A DNA stretch of 64,000 bases from Methanomicrobiaceae archaeon (GTDB lineage: Archaea > Halobacteriota > Methanomicrobia > Methanomicrobiales > Methanomicrobiaceae). Location: NCBI GenBank assembly GCA_016926855.1, contig JAFGNT010000002.1, positions 1 through 64,000 on the forward strand, given 5' to 3'. Made by a program: the position numbers and the translations under genes. Below the pieces are notes generated by a model. The model worked only from the letters and a program-made list of their open reading frames with translations, was not told the origin of the DNA and did not search any database. Positions 44,839-53,566 of this stretch are shown here, piece after piece (positions within the stretch are counted from its first letter, which is position 1; each line of letters begins with the position of its first letter).

Positions 44839-47800
44839 TCACGTTTTTTTCCGGATGTGCACCCCGGACTGCTCCATAGCCGCCCGCCACCCCCTGATCT
44901 CTTCGGAGGTGACGACATCAATCGCCCCTCCCTGCAGCCGGCCGGTCACCTCCCCCATCTCCTCTTCAAGATCGCCCTCGATCGCCAGATAGACTTCCCG
45001 AAGGCCGTTGATGGCCTCCTCGTCGGCCTGCCACAGCCCCCGCGCATGGGCCTCAAGCAGCCTTCTCCCCATCTCTTCCATCGCCCAGACATTGTGCTCG
45101 CGGAAGAACTCCCGGTTCTGTTCGTCGAGGAAGAAGGTCCGCGCGATCTCGTCAAAGATCCAGTCATCCACCTCGCCGGTGGTGGCGTCCCACCCGTAGA
45201 CCCTGCCGGTGCGCCGGGCAATCTCGCTGGCGCCGGCATAGCCGTGGGCCTTCAGCCCGTCGATCCACTGGGGGTTGAGCAGCTTGGTTCGGACCACCCG
45301 CCGTATCTCCTCCGCCAGCGTGCGGACCTCAGCATTGCTCACGTTCCGGGTGTCCCCGTAGTATGCCTCGACCTTTTTACCGGAGACGCTCCGGGCGGCA
45401 GCGGTCAATCCGCCATGCGATCCGAAATAGCAGCAGCACCCGAGGAGGTCGTACTCGTCGGTGGCCGTCTTGTTAAAGGTGAGATCGACAGTTTCGAGCC
45501 GTGCAACGAACCCCGCGCGTTCCTCATCGCCGAATCGGCCCCGGCCGTAGGCAAACCCGTTCCAGTAGATGAAGACATCCGCAAGGTCCTCCGTCGCCTC
45601 CCATGCCGAGGCATAGACGGCAAGGTTCACGCCCATCCCGTAGGTCCCCTTCGGTGCGCCGAAGATGCGGGGCGTTTCAGCTGCCGGTCCGGCATGTTTT
45701 TTGAGGAAGTTGACCGCCTCCGGTTCATCGAGAGAAGCGACTGTTTTCAGCGCATCGTCGAGGAGCTCGACGCACTGGTAGAAGCAGTCGCGTAAGATCC
45801 CGCTGATACGCACGGTCACGTCGATCCGCGGTCGTCCCAGTGCCTCCGGCGGGATGACGCGGAAGCTCTTCAGCCTGCCGTGCACCCAGACCGGCTCGAC
45901 GCCGATCAGGGCGAGGATCTGGGCGAACTGCTCACCGTCGGCCCACATGATGTCCGAGGCCATCCAGAGAATGGCGACGTTCTCCGGGTAGGTTCCCTGA
46001 TCGTCCCGGTATTTCTCGATCGTCAGATCCGCAAGCCGACGCCCCACCGTCCAGGCGGCAGCGGTGGGAACCGCCCGGGGGTCGAGGGAATAGAAGTTTC
46101 TGCCGGTCGGGAGGATATCGGTCTTTCCCCTCGAGATGAGGCCCGAGGGCCCGGGTGGGATATATCCGCCCGCCATGCCGTTTTCCAGGCTTCCTATCTC
46201 GTCCGATGCCGCCATCCGGCCGGCAAGGTCCCGCACCCGTTCCGTGAATGCTTCCAGACTTTTTGTTTTTCCGGAGACGAAGCGGTCACCGAGCACCTGC
46301 GAAGCAGCTTCCGCCGGACCGGTGCCGGCAAGTATCAGGCCGACGAGCCCTTCTGCAAACCGATTAAGCAACCGCACGAGCGCGGTCTCGGAGTCCGAAA
46401 CCGCAATGTCAAGCCCCATCAGCCCGGTAAGAAGGGCATGAACGCTCCCGTCATGGTTAAGGGTGGTGGCGATGAAGCGGGCACGGCGTTCCCCTTCGGG
46501 AACTGTCCCGAAGATGTGCATCCCATCGGGGATGTGGGTGGTGTAGATACCGGATATGACGCGGTGGATGCCCTCAAGGAGATCGTCAAACGCCGTTGCC
46601 GGCCCGTAGCCGACATCCCGTTCAAGGCCGGCACGCTTAACAAGGTCGATGATCTGGTGCTCGAGGGCGTGTGCTTTTGCCCGGTCCGCGTCCCTGAATT
46701 TGTCATACTCGCTGATCCGGTCTTCGAGCTCCTTAAGCGCCCCGTAGGTGCCGGTAGGTGCCATCACCGTCTGCATGTGATCGACGATGACCGCCGAAGC
46801 CCTCCTCTTGGCGATCGTTCCTTCGGAGGGGTTGTCCGAATTGTAGATATACAGATACGGGATTGGGCCGGTAACGGCGTCGGGGACGCAGGCACCCGAG
46901 AGCGCCGCCGATTTTCCCGGAAGAAATTCAAGGGTACCGTGGGTTCCCACGTGGATGATCACGTCGGCGCAAAACACCCGCTCGAGGTAGCGGTAGGCAG
47001 CAAGGTAATGGTGCGGCGGCGGGAGGAAGGGATCGTGCAGGATACGACAGACCTGGCCGTCGCATCGTGATCCGGCACAGCCCCGCTTGGGCTGGGTGCA
47101 GATTACCGCATTACCGAACGAAAGCCCGGTGACAACGATCGATCCCCCGTACACCATGGCGGGGGGCACCCCGTTCCGTTCTTCGCCGGGGGGTGCTCCC
47201 CAGGCGGCGGCGATGCTCTCCTGGAGGCCGGGATCGAGTTCCTCGAACCAGCGGCGGCAGGTGGGGCCGTCCACGAAACCGAGTGCTCCGCCGCGCCGGA
47301 TAATATCCTCGACTGTTGTCCAGCGAAACTCGTTCACCGCCCTTTTTTCGAGGATCTCTCTGGCAAGCGCATCGCCGCTCTCCGGGACCTCGACGCTGTA
47401 GCCGTGGTCGCGGAGGCGGCTGAGGATCCTGACAACGCTCTCCATGGCATCGAGGTGGGCGGCTGCCCCGACATTGGCCTCGACCGATGCACAGGGCGAG
47501 CTGTTCAGGATGATGGCCACCTTTTTTTCACTGTTCGGCTTCTTCCGGAGCCTGATCCAGGCCATCACGCGGCGGGAGAGTGCCGCTACGCGCTCGGTTA
47601 TCGGCTGGTGCCAGGCGTTTTCGGGCCCTTCCGGCCCCTCCTGCATTGCACAGGCCACCGGGATCATTCCCGTCATCCCATACATCTCGGGCAGGACCAC
47701 CGACCACCCGAGTTCGGAACTTGCTATCCCGTCACTGCTTCCGAGCCACTCCTCCTCGGTACGGTAATAGAGGACCAGGGGATGGAAAACCGGAACGTTC

Positions 47801-48555
47801 ATCTCCTGGAACAGTTCCTCCGGTGCTCCGGCATCGGGAGCAAGGGCCGATGAAGGGAGACAGACGAGGGCATCGATATGGCCGGACAGGTACGTCCGTA
47901 TCACCTCCGTTGCCGGCAGGGCGCCGGCCTGCTCGTCACCGGTCCCCGTGGTGAACACGGGGATAACGTTTGCGTGCCGCTCGAATTCCCGGATCAGGGC
48001 ATCGATTGCCCCGAGGTCGCCGTTTGCCCAGTAGATGCGGTAGAAGAGGATCCCGACGGTATCGGCGTGCGGGGTTCCCCGCCAGCGCAGGTACTCGGCG
48101 GTGGATTCGAAGATGCCGGGGGCATCGGGGTGGTACACGCCCTCCCAGCGGCCTGCCTGCGGTGGTGTAAAGCCGGTCGTTTCGCCAAGCACCTGCGAAC
48201 GGAGATAGGAGAAGAGATTGTCCATGTTCTCCGGCCCGCCGCAGGTGAAATAGGCATTCACCGTTGCAGTGACCTGCAGTGCCACGGTCGAGAGTTCCCA
48301 GAAAGACTGGTCGTGGCCGAAGGATATCACTGGAGCGCGGCCTCTCAGCCGGGGGATCAGGGTATCCCAGTAGGCGTCGGCGGTCGGGTGGAGGATGATG
48401 ACGTCACTCTCAGGCAGGCTTTCAATCGCGCTTTGTAGCATCTCCGGATCCTTCAGGCGGAAGGTCGCCCATGCGGTCAGCGAAACACCGCTCTTTCGGG
48501 CTGCTGCCGTCAGCATGGGAAGTTCGCTTCCCCAGACGATGGCGGTGACTTTCAC
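44839..48555 (-). CDS. cobN: CobN/BchH-type metal chelatase large subunit
   Basis: 1238 residues, normal for CobN. Family landmarks: HVGTHGTLEFLPGKSAALSG in the catalytic core, GYGPATAFDDLL, IPDGMHIFGTVPEGE, the late KGTYGMGVNLAV and the C-terminal AHGYAGASEIARRTGRVYGWDA. This subunit binds the tetrapyrrole and inserts the metal using ATP hydrolysed by the ChlI-ChlD partner (40955). The start is GTG 48555, overlapping the stop of the ABC ATPase (GTGA). It is the last intact gene of a five-gene operon with a FecCD-type importer, so import and chelation are physically coupled in expression. Confidence 0.93.
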   Translation of the reverse strand: MKVTAIVWGSELPMLTAAARKSGVSLTAWATFRLKDPEMLQSAIESLPESDVIILHPTADAYWDTLIPRLRGRAPVISFGHDQSFWELSTVALQVTATVNAYFTCGGPENMDNLFSYLRSQVLGETTGFTPPQAGRWEGVYHPDAPGIFESTAEYLRWRGTPHADTVGILFYRIYWANGDLGAIDALIREFERHANVIPVFTTGTGDEQAGALPATEVIRTYLSGHIDALVCLPSSALAPDAGAPEELFQEMNVPVFHPLVLYYRTEEEWLGSSDGIASSELGWSVVLPEMYGMTGMIPVACAMQEGPEGPENAWHQPITERVAALSRRVMAWIRLRKKPNSEKKVAIILNSSPCASVEANVGAAAHLDAMESVVRILSRLRDHGYSVEVPESGDALAREILEKRAVNEFRWTTVEDIIRRGGALGFVDGPTCRRWFEELDPGLQESIAAAWGAPPGEERNGVPPAMVYGGSIVVTGLSFGNAVICTQPKRGCAGSRCDGQVCRILHDPFLPPPHHYLAAYRYLERVFCADVIIHVGTHGTLEFLPGKSAALSGACVPDAVTGPIPYLYIYNSDNPSEGTIAKRRASAVIVDHMQTVMAPTGTYGALKELEDRISEYDKFRDADRAKAHALEHQIIDLVKRAGLERDVGYGPATAFDDLLEGIHRVISGIYTTHIPDGMHIFGTVPEGERRARFIATTLNHDGSVHALLTGLMGLDIAVSDSETALVRLLNRFAEGLVGLILAGTGPAEAASQVLGDRFVSGKTKSLEAFTERVRDLAGRMAASDEIGSLENGMAGGYIPPGPSGLISRGKTDILPTGRNFYSLDPRAVPTAAAWTVGRRLADLTIEKYRDDQGTYPENVAILWMASDIMWADGEQFAQILALIGVEPVWVHGRLKSFRVIPPEALGRPRIDVTVRISGILRDCFYQCVELLDDALKTVASLDEPEAVNFLKKHAGPAAETPRIFGAPKGTYGMGVNLAVYASAWEATEDLADVFIYWNGFAYGRGRFGDEERAGFVARLETVDLTFNKTATDEYDLLGCCCYFGSHGGLTAAARSVSGKKVEAYYGDTRNVSNAEVRTLAEEIRRVVRTKLLNPQWIDGLKAHGYAGASEIARRTGRVYGWDATTGEVDDWIFDEIARTFFLDEQNREFFREHNVWAMEEMGRRLLEAHARGLWQADEEAINGLREVYLAIEGDLEEEMGEVTGRLQGGAIDVVTSEEIRGWRAAMEQSGVHIRKKT

Positions 48556-49331
48556 CGATCGTCACCTCCGACCGGCTCTACGGGGAGGATAAAGGGCAGG
48601 CCGCCTTCTGTTCCCACCACCGCCCTGACCCCGTAGACCTGCTCGATGAGCGGCGGGGCGAGGAGCGTTCCGGGCGGGCCCGCGGCGATGACGCGTCCAT
48701 GGTGCAGCACGATGAGGGCATCGCAGAACCGTGCCGCCAGGTTCAGGTCATGGATGGCCATGAGCGCCGCGATGTTTTGTTCCCGGACGACCGACCGGAT
48801 CAGGGACATCACCTCGAGCTGGTGGCGGACATCGAGGGCGCTGGTCGGTTCATCCAGCAGCAGGAGCGCGGGTTCCTGCACCAGTGCCCGGGCAATCATC
48901 ACCTTCTGCCGCTCTCCGCCGCTTACCTGGGTGAGCTTTCGAAACGCGAGGTGCTGGATCCCGAGACGGGCGAGCATCCCCGTCACCATCACGAGATCGG
49001 CGTCCGAGACGCTCCACCGGACATGGGGTCTTCTCCCCATCAGCACCACTTCGAGAACGTTCATGGCCATCCCAATGGAGAGCGCCTGCGGAACGTAGGC
49101 GACGGTGCGCGCCAGTTCATCGCTGTGGTACTGCGCAAGCTCTTTTCCCCGGATCTCGACGGATCCCTCCGGGGCCAGGATCCGGTCAAGGCACTTGATG
49201 AGCGTGGTCTTGCCGCAGCCGTTCGGCCCGACAACCCCCAGCACCTGCCCCTCGTCGAGGGTGAAGGATATTCCGGAAAGAACCTCACGCTCCTGGTAGG
49301 AGAATGTAAGGTCGCGGACTTCGGCAATCAC
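48552..49331 (-). CDS. FecE/BtuD-type ABC transporter ATP-binding protein
   Basis: 259 residues from GTG 49331, preceded by GGAGGAG and overlapping the permease stop (GTGA). Walker A is GPNGCGKTT, the signature VSGGERQKVMIARAL, Walker B LLLLDEPTSALD, H-loop AIHDLNLAARF. It powers the iron-siderophore/cobalamin/heme class importer formed with the next two genes. The frame extends far upstream over the permease gene, but that part is not coding. Substrate is inferred from CobN next to it: a corrinoid, cobalt complex or related tetrapyrrole. Confidence 0.92.
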   Translation of the reverse strand: MIAEVRDLTFSYQEREVLSGISFTLDEGQVLGVVGPNGCGKTTLIKCLDRILAPEGSVEIRGKELAQYHSDELARTVAYVPQALSIGMAMNVLEVVLMGRRPHVRWSVSDADLVMVTGMLARLGIQHLAFRKLTQVSGGERQKVMIARALVQEPALLLLDEPTSALDVRHQLEVMSLIRSVVREQNIAALMAIHDLNLAARFCDALIVLHHGRVIAAGPPGTLLAPPLIEQVYGVRAVVGTEGGLPFILPVEPVGGDDR

Positions 49332-50419
49332 CAGTACTCCTCCTTCCGGCGCAGGAACAGGTAGAGAAAGAACGGAATCCCGATAAAAGAGGTCATGATC
49401 CCGACCGGGATGATAACCGGGGCAAGGATCGTCCGGGCCAGGCTGTCGGCCAGCAGCAGGATCAGGGCGCCGATCAGCCCCGATGCGATCAAAAGGTAGC
49501 GGTTGTCCCCCCCGAGGGCGAGGCGGGTGATATGCGGGGAGACAAGGCCGATGAATCCGATAGTGCCGGTAAAGCAGATGATCGACGCGGTGATGAGCGA
49601 GGCGATGAACATGTGGATGGTCCGGGTCCGTTCGACCCGCACGCCGAGGCTCTGGGCTACCTGGTCCCCCATGGCCAGCGCGTTGAGATCCCATGCCCTG
49701 ACAATAACGTAGGGAACGCTCACACCCAGCACCAGGAAGACGATCCCGCACTTCAGCCACGACGTCCGTTGCAGGCTCCCGAACATCCAGAAGACCACGG
49801 CCTGGAGCTGCTCGGTGCTCCCGGTGTACTGCAGAAACGAGGTGACGGCACCGAAGAGGTACATCAGGATAATGCCTGCGAGCACCATGCTCTCCGCCGA
49901 CATGCCCCGATAGCGCGAGAGGCCGTAGATGGCCGCCGCTGCAATCAGGCTGGCAAAAAACGCGCTGATCACGATACCCGCCTCGCCAACGGCGGTCTGG
50001 GGGATGACCATGATGGCGATGGCGGCCCCGAAGGTTGCAGCCGAGGCAATGCCGAGGGTGAACGGGCTTGCGAGCGGGTTCCTGAGCACCCCCTGCATCG
50101 TCGCGCCGGCAATAGCCAGGCCGAAGCCCGCCAGAACGGCAAAGATGACCCGGTGCAGGCGGAGATCCCAGACGATGGTCAGGGCGAGCGGATCGACACT
50201 GACCGAGCCGGGGAAAAAACGGGAGAGTATGGCAATGTACACCTCGGAAACCGTAAGGCCGGCCGAACCGAGCGTCACGGCCACGCCCGCGAGGAGCACG
50301 ATAGCCGCCGCAAGCAGGCCGAGGGCGACGGCCCTTCTGCCTAGCATCGCGCGGTAGGTCCGGGCTATCCGTGCTCCTTCATCCGGATCGTCAGCGGTTT
50401 GTTCTTTTGTGAGCGTCAT
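49328..50419 (-). CDS. FecCD/BtuC-type ABC transporter permease
   Basis: 363 residues with about ten transmembrane helices. Family motifs include FAVLAGFGLAIAGATMQGVLRNPLA and the late VSPHITRLALGGDNRYLLIAS. The N-terminal 30 residues are hydrophilic. The ATG at 50419 overlaps the stop of the binding-protein gene (ATGA). It forms the homodimeric channel for a vitamin B12, heme or siderophore type ligand. Confidence 0.93.
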   Translation of the reverse strand: MTLTKEQTADDPDEGARIARTYRAMLGRRAVALGLLAAAIVLLAGVAVTLGSAGLTVSEVYIAILSRFFPGSVSVDPLALTIVWDLRLHRVIFAVLAGFGLAIAGATMQGVLRNPLASPFTLGIASAATFGAAIAIMVIPQTAVGEAGIVISAFFASLIAAAAIYGLSRYRGMSAESMVLAGIILMYLFGAVTSFLQYTGSTEQLQAVVFWMFGSLQRTSWLKCGIVFLVLGVSVPYVIVRAWDLNALAMGDQVAQSLGVRVERTRTIHMFIASLITASIICFTGTIGFIGLVSPHITRLALGGDNRYLLIASGLIGALILLLADSLARTILAPVIIPVGIMTSFIGIPFFLYLFLRRKEEYW

Positions 50420-51645
50420 GGAACGGGATACACAAAGAGGGACGGATCGGCGACGGCAGGATCCAGCCCCTGGAACCGGCTCACATAGGTGCGGTGCAGA
50501 GCCGGTGGATCAAGATCGACAAAGAGATCGGGATAGAACCACCGGGCAAGGTAGGCTTCGCCGATGATGTACTGGGGTCCGCCGAAGATGGCAGTGTGCA
50601 GGAGATACACCCTCCCCTGAGAAACGGCAGGGATGGCATTCCACCCGGGCCTGCCCGAAAGACCTGCCAGGGCGGGGCCGAACGCCGACGCGTTGATCAT
50701 GGAATAGCCGCCGAAGGTGTAGTCCCCGGATCCTACCAGCTTGACCACCACCTCCGGCTGCCGCGAGATGATGGCTTCGGGATCAACTACCGGGTACTCG
50801 GCTGCGCTGTCGGCAAAGATGTTGCTGCCGCCGGCCAGTTCGATCTTGTCGTGGTAGCCGGATCCCGGACCAGCGCTCTTGTAGTCTGTCCAGCTCTCGA
50901 AGTACACCGCCGGCCAGGATCCTGCAGCCGGAGAGGCGAGGCCCTCTGCAAGCGTGTCGAGGACCTCCGTGTAGAACTCCACGAGAGCGTCGCTCTCCTT
51001 CGTCCGATCAAAGATCCCGCCAAGGATGTTCACATCATCACGGTAGGTTTCCGGATGGTAGCAGTCGATTCGGAAGACGATGATATCGGGGTTTGCCGAG
51101 AAGATGCGCTGTTCGATCTCATCGCAACTCTGCGCACTTACCGTCGCGTACAGGAAGACCGCGTCCGGCCGGCCGGCAAGAATCTGCTCATAGTCGGGGG
51201 ACCAGATCGATCCGACGGATGGGGTATTCTGGTATTCGGGGAAGAATTCAGGCATCTGGGCGATGTACTTATCGACGGCGACCACACAGGACGAGGGTAT
51301 TTTCAGTGATCGCATCGTTTCGAGAGTCTCGCTGTTCATCACCACCACGCGATGGAGCGGCCGGGTGAGAGAACGCACTTCTCCTGCGGAATCGGTAACC
51401 TGTTTGGGCTTGCCTCCCCAGAGCGTATAGATGGTGGCGGCATCGATAACGTCCTGCTCTGCCGGGGCATCGATGCACCCGTCCCCTGCGCTGCAGGCAA
51501 GGAAGCGGAGAATGCTCTCGGAAAGCTCCTCCCGCGTGAGCGTATCATCGCCGTTCAGATCGCCGGGCATAGTCCCCGCACAGGCCGACTGGGCGACAAT
51601 GCCGAAGAGAAGGATGAGCGCAGGCAGCCATCGCATCCCGTTCAT
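50416..51645 (-). CDS. FecB/BtuF-type substrate-binding protein with N-terminal EF-hand (dockerin-like) segment
   Basis: 409 residues. After a signal peptide (ALILLFGIVAQSACA) comes a dockerin-like stretch with a calcium-binding loop (GDLNGDDTLTREEL) and a second, weaker repeat (EQDVIDAATIYTLW), about 25-75. The helical-backbone binding domain follows (about 95-400): VVVMNSETLETM, GSIWSPDYEQILAGRPDAVF, and PGWNAIPAVSQGRVYLL. It captures the ligand for the FecCD permease. The dockerin-like insert could tether it to a surface partner. ATG 51645 overlaps the stop of the upstream gene. Confidence 0.9.
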   Translation of the reverse strand: MNGMRWLPALILLFGIVAQSACAGTMPGDLNGDDTLTREELSESILRFLACSAGDGCIDAPAEQDVIDAATIYTLWGGKPKQVTDSAGEVRSLTRPLHRVVVMNSETLETMRSLKIPSSCVVAVDKYIAQMPEFFPEYQNTPSVGSIWSPDYEQILAGRPDAVFLYATVSAQSCDEIEQRIFSANPDIIVFRIDCYHPETYRDDVNILGGIFDRTKESDALVEFYTEVLDTLAEGLASPAAGSWPAVYFESWTDYKSAGPGSGYHDKIELAGGSNIFADSAAEYPVVDPEAIISRQPEVVVKLVGSGDYTFGGYSMINASAFGPALAGLSGRPGWNAIPAVSQGRVYLLHTAIFGGPQYIIGEAYLARWFYPDLFVDLDPPALHRTYVSRFQGLDPAVADPSLFVYPVP

Positions 51646-52163
51646 GCACCCTCCTCCCGTCTGCGGTATCCGGCGTATGCAAGGGCGGCGAGGGTGCCTC
51701 CCGCCAGGATCGGGGAACTCCCCGCCTGTGTCGCTGCCGACATGACGGAAGACGGCGTGGGGAGTACCTCCGCGCCGTCAGCCGGGGTGCCCTCGTCACC
51801 GGCCGCCGTCACGCTTCCCCTGCTCCCGTCCGAAAAATTCACCCAGGTGCCGGCAGGCTCGCCTGATATGGTGCTTGTAAAGCTATACGATACATCCTGC
51901 TCTTCCAGTATTGCCATGTGCAGATACGTACCCTCCGCCCGCCATTGCGACGGCGGCAGCGAGCAGGAGGTAACCACCGCACCGTCCGGGATGATCTCCG
52001 TGATTCCCAGGAAGCTCCCTGCCGAAACGACGAGGGTGACGGTTGTGATGCCGTCCTTTCCCTGATCCGCTGTACGGATGACACCTGCTGCGGCTGCCGG
52101 GATAACGAGGATCACAAGAAAGATGACTGCCAGAATTAGTCTCCGTTGCATATGCTGTATCAT
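51642..52163 (-). CDS. Small secreted protein with C-terminal anchor, first gene of the CobN operon
   Basis: 173 residues: signal peptide (LILAVIFLVILVIPAAAA), a beta-rich domain (about 28-115), a Pro/Thr/Ser spacer, and a hydrophobic end SSPILAGGTLAALAYAGYRRREE. The tripartite end resembles archaeal sorting signals without a PGF motif. Two starts are possible, ATG 52163 and ATG 52151, neither with a ribosome site, so the message may be leaderless. It is coupled to the binding protein by ATGA and may help present the ligand at the surface. Confidence 0.75.
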   Translation of the reverse strand: MIQHMQRRLILAVIFLVILVIPAAAAGVIRTADQGKDGITTVTLVVSAGSFLGITEIIPDGAVVTSCSLPPSQWRAEGTYLHMAILEEQDVSYSFTSTISGEPAGTWVNFSDGSRGSVTAAGDEGTPADGAEVLPTPSSVMSAATQAGSSPILAGGTLAALAYAGYRRREEGA

Positions 52164-52174
52164 GTAATTGTAAG

Positions 52175-52193
52175 AACTATTGTAATAATAGTT
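52175..52193. promoter_or_regulatory. Palindromic operator candidate of the CobN/importer operon
   Basis: A perfect inverted repeat AACTATT-GTAAT-AATAGTT, extendable on both sides (GTAA on the left, TTAC on the right, with one extra base in the left arm). It lies 12 bases before the first start codon of the leftward operon, with an AT-rich TATA-like stretch further upstream. The position suits a repressor site. A comparable palindrome precedes the ChlI-ChlD gene. Confidence 0.5.
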
Positions 52194-52402
52194 TTACTAA
52201 ATCATTATAAAATTAAATTAGTGTGAAATAATAAGATATTTTTATCTTGTCAGTATATGGGAAGGGATTTCTCTTTTCGGACATGCAGTATATACTAAGA
52301 CGTACCGTCCTGATGCTGACCACCCTGCTCAGGCCTGCCGCGGGCGGCACCGGTCGTGAAGCCGCTCGTCGTCTTTTCGGAGCGTGCGGGTCTGACCACT
52401 TT

Positions 52403-52433
52403 CCATGTCTTAAAGACGTGGCCCCATTGAAAC
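52403..52433 (+). CRISPR. Solitary CRISPR-repeat-like sequence
   Basis: CCATGTCTT and AAGACGTGG form a 9-base stem (one G-T pair) around a single A, followed by CCCCATTGAAAC. A short stem and a terminal ATTGAAAC are hallmarks of type I CRISPR repeats, and the whole is of repeat size. Only one copy is present, with no spacer array and no cas genes nearby. It may be a leftover of a lost array, or chance. Confidence 0.4.
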
Positions 52434-52531
52434 AGAGTGCGGCACACCCCCCGCGGCCCTCCAATACCCCCCTCCCCCGGCAGTATCCTTAAATACCGCA
52501 ACCCCGTCCTTCTGTTCAGGATTCACCCGCC

Positions 52532-53446
52532 ATGCGCATCGGATACCCCTGCATCAACCGGAGCATCGGCTGCTCGGCCTCCCGGACCTTCCGGCTTGCG
52601 TCGTATTCCGAGGCCCGGCTGTGTGAGGCCGTCAACCAGAACATTGACTGCCTTACCCGGATCCTCGCGTACAATATCAGGGAGGGCCTCCTGTTCTTCC
52701 GGATCTCCTCGGACATGATTCCCTTCGCGTCGCACCCGCTCTGCGCCGCCGACTGGCAGGGGACGTTTCGCGGCCGGTTGTCCGCACTCGGCACCTTCAT
52801 CAGAAACTACCGGATCCGCATCTCCATGCACCCGGATCAGTTTATTTTACTGAATGCACGGGACGAGGACGTGTATAATAGGAGCGTTGCGGAGCTGGCC
52901 TATCACGCCGAGCTGCTCGACCTGATGGGCCTCTCCGCCACCGCGAAGATCCAGCTGCATGTCGGTGGGATCTACGGGGACCGGGAGGAGAGCATCAAGA
53001 GGTTTCTGGAGCGGTACGGCCGCCTTGACGAGACAATTGTCCGGCGCCTCGTCATCGAAAACGACGACAGCCGGTATCCGCTCGCCGACTGCCTGAGGAT
53101 TTCGCGGGAGTGCGGCGTCCCGGTGCTCTTCGATTCTTTTCATCATGCGGTCTTTTCCTCGGGCGAGGGGCTCCACGACTCCGCTCTGAGTGCCGCAGAT
53201 ACCTGGTCATCTGGCGACGGCCTGCCGATGGTCGACTACAGCTCGCAGTACCCTTCCGGACGGCCGGGAAAGCATGCGGAGCATCTCGATCCGGACGATT
53301 TCGCCCGGTTTCTCGCGGAGACCGCACCGCTTGACTTCGACTGCATGCTGGAGATCAAGGACAAGGAAAGTGCCGCCCGTTCCGCTCTCGGCATCGCTAC
53401 GGGGGACCCCCGCCTCGTCACGGGTCTGAAGGGGCAGCGGGAGTGA
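52532..53446 (+). CDS. uvsE: UV damage endonuclease UvsE
   Basis: 304 residues, the full family length. Hallmarks: MRIGYPCINRSIGC at the start, NIREGLLFFRISSDMIPFASH, RISMHPDQFILLNA, the metal-ligand segments LHVGGIYGDRE and VIENDD, then VPVLFDSFHHAVF. It folds as a TIM barrel with metal-bound active site and nicks DNA 5' of UV photoproducts, giving a repair route independent of UvrABC. Start ATG 52532 agrees with the family start. Transcribed alone, away from the CobN operon. Confidence 0.95.
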   Translation: MRIGYPCINRSIGCSASRTFRLASYSEARLCEAVNQNIDCLTRILAYNIREGLLFFRISSDMIPFASHPLCAADWQGTFRGRLSALGTFIRNYRIRISMHPDQFILLNARDEDVYNRSVAELAYHAELLDLMGLSATAKIQLHVGGIYGDREESIKRFLERYGRLDETIVRRLVIENDDSRYPLADCLRISRECGVPVLFDSFHHAVFSSGEGLHDSALSAADTWSSGDGLPMVDYSSQYPSGRPGKHAEHLDPDDFARFLAETAPLDFDCMLEIKDKESAARSALGIATGDPRLVTGLKGQRE

Positions 53447-53566
53447 GACCGCCCGTATCAGGGAAAACCTGCATCCGGTTTCCTGCGTCTTCCGTATATC
53501 TTTAATGTACCGCACAGCGAACGGGTGATTACCGGCCGTGTACCGGGATGCACGGGGTGAAGGACT

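Larger units (their letters stand above)
52164..52531. other. Divergent intergenic region between the CobN operon and uvsE
   Basis: 368 bases without a supported gene. The left 100 bases are AT-rich promoter with the palindrome at 52175. The right part is GC-rich and contains the solitary CRISPR-repeat-like sequence at 52403. Short frames on both strands here have no ribosome site and no coding character. Confidence 0.5.

Noticed and set aside
44491-45795. Long plus-strand open frame of 434 codons opposite cobN
   Set aside because: It is antisense to the clear CobN coding sequence, is Pro/Arg/His-rich and has no ribosome site; it is a by-product of high GC.
45880-47070. Another long plus-strand frame (396 codons) opposite cobN
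   Set aside because: Same reason: shadow of CobN codon bias, no recognisable domain.
52164-52531. Cobalamin riboswitch upstream of the CobN operon
   Set aside because: No B12-box-like or multi-stem structure was seen; only a simple palindrome near the start codon.
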